A DNA stretch of 64,000 nt, from contig WVSR01000001.1 in assembly GCA_015689775.1 (NCBI GenBank), forward strand, positions 186,001 through 250,000. The letters run 5' to 3'. The notes below the pieces were generated by a model that searched no databases, was not told the origin of the DNA, and saw only the letters and a program-made list of their open reading frames with translations. This document shows, piece after piece, positions 17,123 to 25,897 of the stretch; within the stretch, counting starts at the first letter, position 1; the number at the start of each line of letters is the position of its first letter. The position numbers and the translations under genes were made by a program. This DNA is from Rhodobacterales bacterium LSUCC0387. Lineage in GTDB: Bacteria; Pseudomonadota; Alphaproteobacteria; Rhodobacterales; Rhodobacteraceae.

Positions 17123-17140
17123 TGTCAATTAAAACTTACA
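17123..17140. promoter_or_regulatory. PpsR/CrtJ operator upstream of bchF
   Basis: TGTCAATTAAAACTTACA is an exact TGT-N12-ACA palindrome, the consensus for the aerobic repressor PpsR/CrtJ encoded 1.2 kb to the right. It lies 57 bp upstream of the chosen bchF ATG, where it would block the superoperon promoter. Confidence 0.85.
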
Positions 17141-17265
17141 GTTTAGAACTTGACAGTCACCAGTTTTGCAAGGGTAACAGCCCCACCGCTTCGGGGTGAA
17201 TTTCCCAATATTTTTTTCATCCAAAGCACCCATCGGCGCTTTGGCGCTTATTGACGCAAAGGAAT

Positions 17266-17283
17266 TGTCAATTTTCTTTGACA
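17266..17283. promoter_or_regulatory. PpsR/CrtJ operator upstream of aerR
   Basis: TGTCAATTTTCTTTGACA is an exact TGT-N12-ACA palindrome with extended symmetry (TGTCAA/TTGACA). It lies 84 bp before the upstream aerR ATG, so the antirepressor gene itself is probably under PpsR control. Its centre is about 143 bp from the bchF-proximal site, so looping between the two is possible. Confidence 0.82.
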
Positions 17284-17367
17284 TATGCAGTCATTTGCGA
17301 GACACTTGCACACGAAACTACTGTCGTTGAAACAGGGCAGCGGTTATGCAATGCACGCGGCAGACAG

Positions 17368-18297
17368 ATGACGGGCCGCGACTATAGCGGCCAATATAAG
17401 AAAAAAGATCGCCCCGATCTTTTAGCACAGGCCAACACGACTGCCTTTCATTCAGTCTTGTTGGTGGTGAGGAGCCGAATGGCCCAAGACGGTGACGCTG
17501 CGTCCCGCAAAGGGACAGAAAAACGCAAGGCAGAAATTACTTCGCTGGCCAGGGCAGCGATTTCTGTTTTGGCGCGTCAATCAGCACCCACCCCTGAGGG
17601 CCTCGCACGCCGCCTTGAGACCTTATCAGAGGCTTTCGTCTCGCCTGAAGAGGCGCATCGTCACGATGCCCTCAACAAGCTGGCCCAAGAAGGTGTCAGC
17701 ATCGAGGATGCGATTGACTATGTCATTCCCGCGACTGCGCGGTTGATGGGGTTTCGTTGGGCCAATGACAGTTTGAGCTTTGCCGAAGTTTCCATCGGCT
17801 CGGCCCGATTGCAGGAAACAGTGCGTGGACTGACCACGCTGCAACGCCGCGAAATTGTTAAAAACCGCGGCACGATTCTATTGATTGTTCCGTATCCTGA
17901 GCATCATACGCTCGGTGTATTTGTTGTTGCTGATCAGCTGAGACGGCGTGGTTACGATGTTCATATTTCCGTGTCTCAACACGCGCGGCAGGTTGCCGAG
18001 CGGGTCAAGCGTTTTAAGTACGACATGATAGGTGTAACTGCGGCTGGACGCAGAACGCTTGCGTCCGTAAGGGATTTGGTGGAAATAATTAAGCAGAGCG
18101 TTCCTCGTATAACACCCATCATCGTGGGAGGGTCTATTTTAGACTCTGGCCTCGATACGGTTGGCATCACAGGGGCGGATTTCGCGACCGCTGATATCGA
18201 AGCTGCGCTTGAATTTTGTGGGCTGCCAAAAACAGACGTTGGGTCCGCCGAAGCGTTTCAAGGTACTGAACGAAACGATGCGACCGAGAACAGATAA
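17368..18297 (+). CDS. aerR: AerR/PpaA, cobalamin-binding antirepressor of PpsR
   Basis: This B12-binding regulator works with PpsR/CrtJ to tune photosystem genes to light and oxygen. Numbered from the ATG at 17479, a helical domain is followed by WANDSLSFAEVSIG (94-107). The Rossmann-like B12 domain has the axial-ligand motif EHHTLG (141-146, ExHxxG) and GGSILDSG near the C-terminus. There are two plausible starts: ATG 17368 (309 residues, poor ribosome-binding site) and ATG 17479 (272 residues, GAGGAG four bases upstream). Long and short AerR forms are known in Rhodobacter capsulatus. The ORF is open further upstream but there crosses the PpsR site. Confidence 0.9.
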   Translation: MTGRDYSGQYKKKDRPDLLAQANTTAFHSVLLVVRSRMAQDGDAASRKGTEKRKAEITSLARAAISVLARQSAPTPEGLARRLETLSEAFVSPEEAHRHDALNKLAQEGVSIEDAIDYVIPATARLMGFRWANDSLSFAEVSIGSARLQETVRGLTTLQRREIVKNRGTILLIVPYPEHHTLGVFVVADQLRRRGYDVHISVSQHARQVAERVKRFKYDMIGVTAAGRRTLASVRDLVEIIKQSVPRITPIIVGGSILDSGLDTVGITGADFATADIEAALEFCGLPKTDVGSAEAFQGTERNDATENR

Positions 18298-18318
18298 AAG
18301 AAACGGACGGAACGTCGT

Positions 18319-19752
18319 ATGAATACGCGCGGAACAGATTTTTGGGATCAGCCCGCAGGCACGCCTATCGCGCCTGAGCATTTTAACGATATTGTCGCAA
18401 CCGCGGCGGATTTAGCGATTGTGCTAGACACATCTGGTCTTGTGCGTTCGGTTATCACCAATCCTCTTAACCCCAGTTTGGGCCGGCTCGACCATTGGAA
18501 AGACCGCGATATTCGCGAATTCATGGCAGAAGATTCGTTGTTCAAACTTGAGGCACAGCTCGAGGCTTATCGGGGCGGCAAGAAAAACAAAGTCGAAGCG
18601 ATTGAGGTCAATCACTACGACAATGCCAGCTGGGAATTCCCAATTCGCTACACACTCCACAAAACGGGCCGGGATGATATTATCCTGATGCTTGGCCGCG
18701 ATTTGCGCCCAATTGCAGAATTGCAGCACCGCTTGGTCAAAGCACAGCTTGCCCTTGAAAAAGATTACGAAACCCACCGCGATTACGAAACCCGCTACCG
18801 CGTGATCATGGAGGCAGCGCGCGATGCGCTTATTTTGGTGGACGTCAATTCAGGTCGGATCACGGATCTCAACACTGCCGCCGCGCAGGCGCTCGGGGGC
18901 ACAGCCGATAATCTAACTGGCGCGACTTTTGCCACTGAATTCGAAGGCAAACGGCGGGTTGAATTCATCGAAACCTTAATGGCGCGTGCAGGCGAAAGCG
19001 TCGGTGGGCCGATGATTGTCACGACTAAGCGACAGAATAAATCTGTATCGCTCTATCCATCGCTGTTCCGTGCTGCGGGCGACAATACGTTGCTCTGTCG
19101 GATTGAAGTTGATGGCACCTCTGAGGTAATCGCTGCCGAGCTGTCCGAGGCGATGGCAATCCTTTATCAACATGGTGCAGATGCGATTGTCTTTACAGAT
19201 AACCACGGTAACATAAAATCTGCAAATGACGCATTCCTTGGGCTTTGCGATGCTGCGCGGCTGAGCGATATTCGCGGGAAATCCTTAAGTGAGTTTTTGA
19301 TCCGCGGCAGTGTTGACATGAAAGTGTTGATCGACAACGCCTCGCGCGCGGGAAAAATGCGGGTCTATTCCACGCGGCTTGAGGGCAGCTATGGCTCGCA
19401 GCTTTCGGTCGAGATTTCTGCAACCCACATGATGGGTCAATCCATGGGTGGCTTTTCCTTTGTGATACGTGATACATCCCGAATGGAAGTTGTGCGCGAG
19501 CCAAGCTCACCGCTTCCGGCGGGCGCACCTGTGGGTGATGATGCGATGCGCAACGTGATGGACTTGGTGGGTTCCGCACCCCTTAAGGAAATTGTCGCGG
19601 CGACCGCCGATGTTGTTGAAAAGATGTGCATCGAAACGGCCGTAGAATTGACGGATAACAACCGCGTTGCAGCCGCCGAGATGTTAGGCCTGTCGCGTCA
19701 GTCACTCTATGTGAAACTGCGCAAATATGGGCTTTTGAACAAGAACGGCTAG
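18319..19752 (+). CDS. ppsR: PpsR/CrtJ, redox-responsive repressor of photosynthesis genes
   Basis: The 477-residue regulator has an N-terminal domain, PAS domains (about residues 20-130, 155-270 and 280-390), and a C-terminal Fis-type helix-turn-helix (about 445-471, NRVAAAEMLGLSRQSLYVKL). Cysteines that can answer to redox state are C260 in the second PAS and C437 just before the HTH, the positions expected from Rhodobacter PpsR, plus C310. It represses bch, crt and puc promoters through TGT-N12-ACA sites, several of which are in this window. It lies 21 bp after aerR. Confidence 0.97.
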   Translation: MNTRGTDFWDQPAGTPIAPEHFNDIVATAADLAIVLDTSGLVRSVITNPLNPSLGRLDHWKDRDIREFMAEDSLFKLEAQLEAYRGGKKNKVEAIEVNHYDNASWEFPIRYTLHKTGRDDIILMLGRDLRPIAELQHRLVKAQLALEKDYETHRDYETRYRVIMEAARDALILVDVNSGRITDLNTAAAQALGGTADNLTGATFATEFEGKRRVEFIETLMARAGESVGGPMIVTTKRQNKSVSLYPSLFRAAGDNTLLCRIEVDGTSEVIAAELSEAMAILYQHGADAIVFTDNHGNIKSANDAFLGLCDAARLSDIRGKSLSEFLIRGSVDMKVLIDNASRAGKMRVYSTRLEGSYGSQLSVEISATHMMGQSMGGFSFVIRDTSRMEVVREPSSPLPAGAPVGDDAMRNVMDLVGSAPLKEIVAATADVVEKMCIETAVELTDNNRVAAAEMLGLSRQSLYVKLRKYGLLNKNG

Positions 19753-19797
19753 TAAATCCCCCGCAAAACTTGGGCCATGCGCGTTTTTTGGCGTGTG

Positions 19798-19815
19798 CGT
19801 CAAGTATAGTTTACA
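19798..19815. promoter_or_regulatory. Degenerate PpsR operator upstream of bchG
   Basis: CGTCAAGTATAGTTTACA is CGT-N12-ACA, one base from the PpsR consensus. Its centre is 35 bp from the perfect site next to bchG. Paired sites of this spacing recur at bchC (34 bp) and crtE/crtD (31 bp), which supports a real pair. Confidence 0.55.
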
Positions 19816-19816
19816 C

Positions 19817-19844
19817 TTGCCGAGTCGCTTACTGTCAGTATAAC
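19817..19844 (+). promoter_or_regulatory. Candidate bchG promoter
   Basis: TTGCCG (19817-19822) and TATAAC (19839-19844) are separated by 16 bp. Transcription would begin near 19851-19853, on the bchG ATG, so the message may be leaderless. The -10 box lies inside the adjacent PpsR palindrome. Inferred by eye only. Confidence 0.4.
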
Positions 19845-19850
19845 TTGACA
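19833..19850. promoter_or_regulatory. PpsR/CrtJ operator abutting the bchG start
   Basis: TGTCAGTATAACTTGACA is an exact TGT-N12-ACA palindrome that ends two bases before the bchG ATG. It covers the place where a ribosome-binding site would be. Confidence 0.82.
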
Positions 19851-19852
19851 GT

Positions 19853-20767
19853 ATGAGCGCAACGACCGACACGCATACCCGCCAGACCCCGCGCGCCCTT
19901 CCAGAACCACGCGCCGTCTTGACGCTCCTTAAACCCATTACATGGTTTCCCCCAATGTGGGCTTATCTTTGTGGTGCAATTTCCGCAGGAACGGCAACTT
20001 CGGGCCATTGGTTTGGCTTAGCTTTGGGCATTATTTTGGCGGGACCGATTGTCTGCGGGATGAGCCAAGCAGCCAATGATTGGTGCGACCGACATGTGGA
20101 CGCGATCAACGAACCCTACCGCCCCATCCCTTCGGGGCGTATCCCTGGAAAATGGGGATTGTGGATTGCAATTTTCATGTCGGGCGCCGCCGCCATCATC
20201 GGGCTGGCGCTTGGCGCTTGGGGGTTCGGCGCAACGCTTGTGGCGATCGCCGCCGCTTGGGGCTACTCCGCCAAGCCTATGCGCCTGAAACGATCAGGCA
20301 TTTTGGGGCCAGGGGTGGTCGGTCTGTCTTATGAAAGCTTGCCTTGGTTCACGGGCGCTGCAGTTTTATCTGCGGGCGCGCCCTCTTGGCCCATCGTGAT
20401 AACGGCGGTTTTATATGGGATTGGCGCGCATGGGATCATGACTCTCAACGATTTTAAGGCAATGGAGGGCGACCGCCGAATGGGCGTGAATTCCTTACCT
20501 GTAACCCTTGGCCCGCGCCGCGCCGCATTGGTGGCGGCATGGGTGATGGCCGTTCCCCAATTTTTCATCATCCTTTTGATGTTCCACTGGGACAGGCCGT
20601 GGTTCGGTTTTTTCATAGCCGCATCGCTTTTGGCGCAAATCGCCGCGATGCAGGTTTTGATGCAAAATCCCAAAGAACGTGCGCCTTGGTACAACGCCAC
20701 AGGCGTCTCGCTTTATGTCTCTGGCATGATGATCGCGGCCTTTGGCCTGCGCGGTTTGGGGGGATAG
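19853..20767 (+). CDS. bchG: Bacteriochlorophyll synthase (geranylgeranyl transferase)
   Basis: This UbiA-family prenyltransferase (304 residues, about nine helices) esterifies bacteriochlorophyllide a with geranylgeranyl diphosphate. The first aspartate-rich motif is in NDWCDRHVDAINEPYRPIPSGRI and the second in LNDFKAMEGDRRMG. The ATG at 19853 has no Shine-Dalgarno sequence, because a PpsR palindrome occupies the preceding bases. The next in-frame ATG falls inside the conserved N-terminus, so this start is still best. It is followed five bases later by the PucC-like gene. Confidence 0.96.
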   Translation: MSATTDTHTRQTPRALPEPRAVLTLLKPITWFPPMWAYLCGAISAGTATSGHWFGLALGIILAGPIVCGMSQAANDWCDRHVDAINEPYRPIPSGRIPGKWGLWIAIFMSGAAAIIGLALGAWGFGATLVAIAAAWGYSAKPMRLKRSGILGPGVVGLSYESLPWFTGAAVLSAGAPSWPIVITAVLYGIGAHGIMTLNDFKAMEGDRRMGVNSLPVTLGPRRAALVAAWVMAVPQFFIILLMFHWDRPWFGFFIAASLLAQIAAMQVLMQNPKERAPWYNATGVSLYVSGMMIAAFGLRGLGG

Positions 20768-20771
20768 GGGC

Positions 20772-22064
20772 ATGAGCCTGACATGGGTGCAGATTATTCG
20801 CCTTGGGTTTATTCAGCTCTGTCTTGGCGCGATTGTGGTTTTAACAACCTCGACCCTAAACCGCCTAATGGTTGTGGAATTGGCCCTACCTGCGATCCTG
20901 CCTGGCCTCTTGGTTGGGCTTCATTACGCCATTCAAATCACCCGACCCCAATGGGGCTATCGCTCAGATACAGGCCGTTCGCGTAGCCGTTGGATCATTG
21001 GAGGCATGGTGATTTTGGCCAGCGGCGCACTTTTGGCGGCTTATGCGCTGTCGCTTTTTGCAAGCCATTACATGCTTGGCCTATCCGTTTCCATCTTGGC
21101 CTATGTGATGATCGGGGTTGGGGTTGGGGCATCTGGCACATCACTTTTGGCGCTTTTGGCAACCGCAACCGACCCTGCGCGCCGTCCCGCCGCGGCCACA
21201 ATCACATGGCTTTTGATGATATTCGGCATTGCCGTAACCGCAGGGGTCGCTGGCCAATTCCTCGACCCCTATAGCCATGCGCGATTGATGGCCGTCGTCA
21301 GCATTGTCTCATTTGGGACCGTTGGTCTGACGATTTTGTCCATCTGGGGTATAGAGGCCATGATCACCGCCCGCGCCGAAGAACAATCCACGCCCTTTTT
21401 GGAAGGCCTGCGGGAAATTTGGGCCGAGCGCAAAGCGCGCCATTTCACAATTTTCGTGCTCCTCAGCATGTCTGCCTATTTCATGCAGGAATTAATCCTA
21501 GAGCCTTATTCGGGCCTCGTGTTTCACTTCACCCCAGGTCAATCAACGTCCCTCTCTGGCGCACAAAATGGCGGCGTGTTTTTGGGTATGGTCTTGGTAG
21601 GCGTTGCAGGAACCGCGCTGCGCCTTGGCAGCCTCCGCCAATGGGTGGTGGGGGGGTGTTTAGGGTCTGCTGCCACGCTCCTAGTGATTGCATGGCTTGG
21701 TCAAATTGGGCCAAGCGCACCGCTTTTGCCCGCTGTAGTGGTCATGGGATTTTTCAACGGCGTTTTCGCCGTGGCGGCCATCGGGTCTATGATGGCGCTT
21801 GCGGGCGAAGGCCGCACCGCCCGAGAAGGCACAAGAATGGGCCTTTGGGGTGCGGCCCAAGCGATTGCCGCAGGGTTTGGTGGCCTCATCGGCGCCGCCC
21901 TTGTTGATCTGGCGCGCCCCGTGATGGGCGATGCCGATGGGTTTGCCGCCGTGTTTTTATTCGAGGCCGCGCTTTATATCGCGTCCGCCCTTATGGCGGC
22001 GCGCGTGATTGCAGGGCCCCCGCAACAAAAAATTTCCACGCCCCTTTCAGTGCCAGGAGAATAA
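20772..22064 (+). CDS. PucC-family transporter-like protein between bchG and bchP (Bch2 type)
   Basis: The 430-residue protein of 12 predicted helices is in the LhaA/PucC/Bch2 family. It shares with LhaA the motifs LNRLMVVELALPAILPG and GLWGAAQAIAAGFGG. Its place between bchG and bchP matches the orf428/bch2 gene of Rhodobacter, whose exact role is unsettled but probably concerns delivery or assembly of pigment in antenna complexes. The ATG at 20772 follows the bchG stop closely. The open frame extends 10 codons upstream into bchG. Confidence 0.88.
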   Translation: MSLTWVQIIRLGFIQLCLGAIVVLTTSTLNRLMVVELALPAILPGLLVGLHYAIQITRPQWGYRSDTGRSRSRWIIGGMVILASGALLAAYALSLFASHYMLGLSVSILAYVMIGVGVGASGTSLLALLATATDPARRPAAATITWLLMIFGIAVTAGVAGQFLDPYSHARLMAVVSIVSFGTVGLTILSIWGIEAMITARAEEQSTPFLEGLREIWAERKARHFTIFVLLSMSAYFMQELILEPYSGLVFHFTPGQSTSLSGAQNGGVFLGMVLVGVAGTALRLGSLRQWVVGGCLGSAATLLVIAWLGQIGPSAPLLPAVVVMGFFNGVFAVAAIGSMMALAGEGRTAREGTRMGLWGAAQAIAAGFGGLIGAALVDLARPVMGDADGFAAVFLFEAALYIASALMAARVIAGPPQQKISTPLSVPGE

Positions 22065-22065
22065 T

Positions 22066-23250
22066 ATGGATTATGATGTTGTTGTAGTAGGGGGTGGCCC
22101 ATCAGGGGCGACCGCCGCACATGATCTGGCGCTGTCTGGCCATCGTGTCGCTTTGTTGGATCGCGCAGGTCGGATCAAGCCCTGCGGCGGCGCAATCCCG
22201 CCCCGCTTAATCGCAGATTTCAACATTCCAGACGCGCAAATCGTGGCAAAGATCACAACGGCGCGAATGATTTCACCAACAGGGCGCAAAGTGGATATCC
22301 CGATTGAAAACGGCTTTGTTGGTATGGTGGATAGGGAGAATTTCGATGAATTCCTGCGTGTCCGCGCCGCCAATTCAGGGGCCGAGCGGTTCACAGGCAC
22401 CTACACAAAGATCGAACGTGATGCGCGAGGCACCCATGTCGTCTATCGCGATAAGAAAACAGGCGACACCCGCCGCTTAACCTGTGCGGTTGTGATTGGG
22501 GCGGATGGGGCGCGCTCGAACGTTGCGCGAGACGAGGTCAAGGGCGGCGATCGCATTCCTTACGTCATTGCCTATCACGAGATTGTCGAGGCCCCCAAAG
22601 GCGGCACAGATGCCTATGACCCTGATCGTTGTGATGTGGTCTATGATGGGCGCATCAGCCCTGACTTCTATGGTTGGATCTTCCCGCATGGAAAATCCGC
22701 GTCCATTGGTATGGGGTCGATGGATAAAGAGGTTGATTTGAAGAAGGCCACCGCTGATTTGCGCGCCTTTTCACTTCTGGCCAATTGCAAAACCATTCGC
22801 CGCGAGGGGGCGCCTATTCCGCTTAAACCTCTAGATCGATGGGACAATGGGCGCGATGTCGTTCTTGCGGGCGATGCAGCAGGGGTGGTTGCACCCTCTT
22901 CGGGCGAAGGAATTTATTATGCGATGGTCGGTGGCCGTGTGGCGGCTACAGCGGCCACTGCAAAGCTGCAATCAGGGCGCATCAAAGACCTAGATCTGGC
23001 GCGGCGTTTGTTCATGCGTGAACATAAAGGCGTGTTCAAAGTTCTGGGTGCAATGCAAAACGCCTATTACCGATCCGATGAGCGGCGTGAGCGCTTTGTC
23101 AGCCTGTGTCACGATATCGATGTGCAGCGCCTGACCTTTGAGGCCTATATGAACAAGAAACTGGTCAAAGCGCGCCCTTTGGCGCATATCAAAATCGGTG
23201 TTAAAAATCTGGCCCATTTGACGGGTTTAATTTCTGCGACACGTGTGTAG
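22066..23250 (+). CDS. bchP: Geranylgeranyl reductase
   Basis: The 394-residue FAD enzyme reduces the geranylgeranyl tail of bacteriochlorophyll to phytyl. It has an N-terminal dinucleotide motif, VVVVGGGPSGATAAHDLA, then PCGGAIPPRLI, GADGARS and the second flavin motif LAGDAAGVVAPSSGEGI. The ATG at 22066 comes one base after the upstream stop, with GGAG in range. Earlier in-frame codons overlap the previous gene. Confidence 0.97.
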   Translation: MDYDVVVVGGGPSGATAAHDLALSGHRVALLDRAGRIKPCGGAIPPRLIADFNIPDAQIVAKITTARMISPTGRKVDIPIENGFVGMVDRENFDEFLRVRAANSGAERFTGTYTKIERDARGTHVVYRDKKTGDTRRLTCAVVIGADGARSNVARDEVKGGDRIPYVIAYHEIVEAPKGGTDAYDPDRCDVVYDGRISPDFYGWIFPHGKSASIGMGSMDKEVDLKKATADLRAFSLLANCKTIRREGAPIPLKPLDRWDNGRDVVLAGDAAGVVAPSSGEGIYYAMVGGRVAATAATAKLQSGRIKDLDLARRLFMREHKGVFKVLGAMQNAYYRSDERRERFVSLCHDIDVQRLTFEAYMNKKLVKARPLAHIKIGVKNLAHLTGLISATRV

Positions 23251-23252
23251 CG

Positions 23253-23786
23253 ATGGATGATGTAATGATCCCCGCATGGATCGGGGATAAGCTAAAACCG
23301 GCAGGCAAGCTTTTGGTGCATCAACGCGGACTGCGTCATAAGGCAATATCCGTCTTTCTGATACGCGGGGCCAAAGTATTGATGCAGCGCCGCGCCTTGT
23401 CCAAATACCATACACCTGGGCTCTGGACGAACACCTGCTGCACCCATCCGCATTGGAACGAAGACGCGCTTAGCTGTGCGCAGCGCCGTTTGGGTGAAGA
23501 GCTGGGCCTACCCATCATTGCATTAGAAAAACGCGATCGCGTGGAATATCGCGCGGATGTTGGCGACGGACTCATCGAGCATGAGCTTGTCGATATATTT
23601 GTCGGCGAATTGCCCCCGCAGATTGAGCCAACACCCAATCCCGATGAGGTGGTCGATATTGCTTGGATGGATCTCGATGGTTTATCCGCCCGCGTCAAGG
23701 CAGCGCCGCAGAGCTTTACCCCGTGGCTGAGGATCTATCTTGAGGAACACGCAGCTAAAATTTTTGGCGCTGACGCAAAGGTCTAG
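23253..23786 (+). CDS. idi: Isopentenyl-diphosphate delta-isomerase (type I)
   Basis: The 177-residue Nudix-fold enzyme interconverts IPP and DMAPP, the precursors of the phytyl tail and carotenoids. Signatures are [12 protein letters not shown], with the catalytic Cys, and the Nudix-like [10 protein letters not shown] with its acidic residues. It follows bchP by two bases and shares its last four bases (CTAG) with the end of dxs. Isoprenoid supply genes thus meet tail to tail inside the PGC. Confidence 0.96.
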   Translation: MDDVMIPAWIGDKLKPAGKLLVHQRGLRHKAISVFLIRGAKVLMQRRALSKYHTPGLWTNTCCTHPHWNEDALSCAQRRLGEELGLPIIALEKRDRVEYRADVGDGLIEHELVDIFVGELPPQIEPTPNPDEVVDIAWMDLDGLSARVKAAPQSFTPWLRIYLEEHAAKIFGADAKV

Positions 23787-25732
23787 CGTTTCAATTTTGC
23801 TACTTTGCTGTCTTGCTCAAAATTCGGCGCGGCGATGCCAAGTGCGGCCAAACCCGTGCGCATAATATCATCGGCCGCCAATCCCGCATCGCGATACATT
23901 GCCTTGGGGCTGGCGTGTTCAATAAACCGATCAGGCAAATGCATGGTGCGGATAGAAACGCCGTTATCCAGACGCCCTGTGGCGGCAAGATGATGTAAAA
24001 CCAAGGCACCAAACCCGAGTGCAGAGCCTTGTTCGACCGTGACGATAGCCTTGTGATTGGCGACCAGATTATTTACTAAATCTGTATCAAGCGGCTTGGC
24101 AAATCTGGCATCTGCGATGGTGACGGAGATGCTGCGCGCGGCCAAGGCGGCCGCAGCCTCTTGCACTTCGGACAAATGCGCCCCAAGGCTGAGCAGGGCG
24201 ATGTCACTGCCTTCTTGCAGAATGCGGCCCTTACCAATTTCCAATATCCGCCCTTTTTCAGGCATCGCAACGCCAGTGCCCTCGCCGCGCGGATAGCGCA
24301 GCGCAATAGGGCCATCATCAAAGGCCACAGCTGTCGCGATCATATCGACCAGTTCAGCCTCATCCGCACAAGCCATCACCACCATATTGGGCAACGCCGC
24401 GAGATAATTTATATCAAACGCGCCTGCATGTGTCGGGCCATCGGCGCCCACCAATCCTGCGCGATCAATCATAAAGCGCACGGGCAAATTTTGCAGCGCA
24501 ACATCATGCACGATCTGATCATAACCGCGCTGAAGGAAGCTAGAATAAATCGCACAAAATGGCTTGAGGCCACCTGCAGCCAAAGCGGCGGCAAATGTAA
24601 CCGCATGTTGTTCAGCAATGCCCACATCGAAAATACGATGTGGCATGGCCTGCTGCATCACGTTCAGACCCGTTCCGCCTGGCATGGCCGCTGTGACCCC
24701 CACAACTTTGGGATCATTTTGCGCCTCAGCCAAAAGGCGTTTACCAAAAACGCCCGTATAACTGGGCGCATTCGCGGTAGCCTTTTGCTGAACACCAGTT
24801 TTCGGATCAAACTTCGCCACACCATGATAGCAATCATCCGCCATTTCAGCAGGCGCATATCCCTTGCCCTTTACTGTCACCGCATGAATCAAAACAGGGC
24901 CTGTGGCATGGGTTTTCGCATGGCGCAGGGTCTCAAGGAGAGCGCCCATATCATGACCATCAATCGGGCCGATATAGTCAAAACCTAGATGCTCAAAAAG
25001 ATTTTCCCCATGCGGCAGGTCGCCGATTTGCGCCTTCACCAACTCCCGCGCGCGGATCGCGCCCACACGAAATGGCTCGGGCAAGAGGGGCACCACGCCA
25101 TCGGCAATATCCTTTAATGCCGAAAGTGGCGAATGTTGCGCCAAATCTTGCAAATAACGGGACATCGCCCCAACAGGTGGCGCAATACTCATATCGTTAT
25201 CATTCAGGATCACGAACAAGCGCCGCTCTAAATCGCCCGCGTTGTTCATGGCCTCATAGGCCATGCCTGCAGAAATCGATCCATCGCCGATGACGGCAAT
25301 CGCATCCCCAGTGGCCTCACCCAATTCACGCGCCATGGCAAAGCCCAGCGCCGCAGAAATTGAGGTTGAACTATGTGCCGCACCAAACGGGTCAAAAGCT
25401 GACTCACTGCGTTTTGTAAAACCTGACAAACCACCCTCTTGGCGCAAGGTGCGGATGCGATCACGCCGACCTGTCAGGATTTTATGCGGATAACATTGAT
25501 GCCCCACATCCCAGATCAGCTTATCATAGGGGGTGTTGAACACGGCATGGATTGCCACGGTCATCTCAACTACACCAAGGCTTGATCCCAGATGGCCGCC
25601 CGTTTCGGACACAGCGGAGATCGTCTCAGCCCGTAACTCATCAGCGAGGCGGGCCAGTTCGTCATCGCTCATGCGGCGCAAATCTGTCGGGCTATGAACG
25701 CGGTTTAGAAGCTCGGTCGTTGGTCGTGTCAT
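23783..25732 (-). CDS. dxs: 1-deoxy-D-xylulose-5-phosphate synthase
   Basis: This is the thiamine-diphosphate enzyme (649 residues) for the first step of the MEP isoprenoid pathway. Visible are [15 protein letters not shown], the [16 protein letters not shown] thiamine-binding region with the downstream [17 protein letters not shown], and the transketolase C-terminal domain. It lies 166 bp after pufC, beyond the puf terminator, as in other Rhodobacterales. Only ~20 bp separate that terminator from the dxs start, so its promoter may be in the pufC-terminator gap, or expression may need readthrough. Confidence 0.97.
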   Translation of the reverse strand: MTRPTTELLNRVHSPTDLRRMSDDELARLADELRAETISAVSETGGHLGSSLGVVEMTVAIHAVFNTPYDKLIWDVGHQCYPHKILTGRRDRIRTLRQEGGLSGFTKRSESAFDPFGAAHSSTSISAALGFAMARELGEATGDAIAVIGDGSISAGMAYEAMNNAGDLERRLFVILNDNDMSIAPPVGAMSRYLQDLAQHSPLSALKDIADGVVPLLPEPFRVGAIRARELVKAQIGDLPHGENLFEHLGFDYIGPIDGHDMGALLETLRHAKTHATGPVLIHAVTVKGKGYAPAEMADDCYHGVAKFDPKTGVQQKATANAPSYTGVFGKRLLAEAQNDPKVVGVTAAMPGGTGLNVMQQAMPHRIFDVGIAEQHAVTFAAALAAGGLKPFCAIYSSFLQRGYDQIVHDVALQNLPVRFMIDRAGLVGADGPTHAGAFDINYLAALPNMVVMACADEAELVDMIATAVAFDDGPIALRYPRGEGTGVAMPEKGRILEIGKGRILQEGSDIALLSLGAHLSEVQEAAAALAARSISVTIADARFAKPLDTDLVNNLVANHKAIVTVEQGSALGFGALVLHHLAATGRLDNGVSIRTMHLPDRFIEHASPKAMYRDAGLAADDIMRTGLAALGIAAPNFEQDSKVAKLKR

Positions 25733-25759
25733 CTTTCTAGCCCTCCCAAGCCAGAAAAA

Positions 25760-25790
25760 ACCACGGGTGGGTACACCCCAAACCCGTGGT
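25760..25790 (-). terminator. Rho-independent terminator of the puf operon
   Basis: A 9-bp perfect stem (ACCACGGGT at 25760-25768, ACCCGTGGT at 25782-25790) is followed on the leftward strand by a run of six T. It lies about 107 bp past the pufC stop and just before dxs. Confidence 0.85.
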
Positions 25791-25836
25791 AAGGCGCACC
25801 TAAGAAGGGACGATAGGTGAGTTCTGATGGTCTGAT

Positions 25837-25871
25837 CTGTTCCGCGATATAGGGTCTATACCGCAGAACAG
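25837..25871 (-). repeat. Long inverted repeat downstream of pufC
   Basis: Two 15-base arms (25837-25851 and 25857-25871) pair at 13 positions, with the two mismatches readable as G-U wobbles, around a five-base loop. On the pufC strand it lacks a T tail and precedes the true terminator. A 3' stabilising hairpin for the puf message is therefore the likeliest role. On the other strand GGTTTTATTTT follows, so it could also stop rightward readthrough. Confidence 0.55.
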
Positions 25872-25897
25872 GGTTTTATTTTGGCCGCAGCCAAACA

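Larger units (their letters stand above)
17067..17367. promoter_or_regulatory. Divergent bchF / aerR control region
   Basis: This ~300-bp gap holds the divergent promoters for the bchF superoperon (left) and for aerR-ppsR (right). It contains two exact PpsR palindromes (listed separately) and a degenerate ACA-N12-ACA copy at 17138-17155 that shares three bases with the first. A perfect 7-bp stem-loop (CCAAAGC 17221-17227, GCTTTGG 17238-17244) and a 7-T run near 17211-17217 lie on the aerR side. No clear -35/-10 pair stands out by eye. Confidence 0.75.

Noticed and set aside
24161-24988. A 275-codon rightward open frame opposite dxs
   Set aside because: It is fully antisense to the clear, full-length dxs gene, shows no recognisable domain, and is the kind of shadow frame common in GC-biased codon usage.
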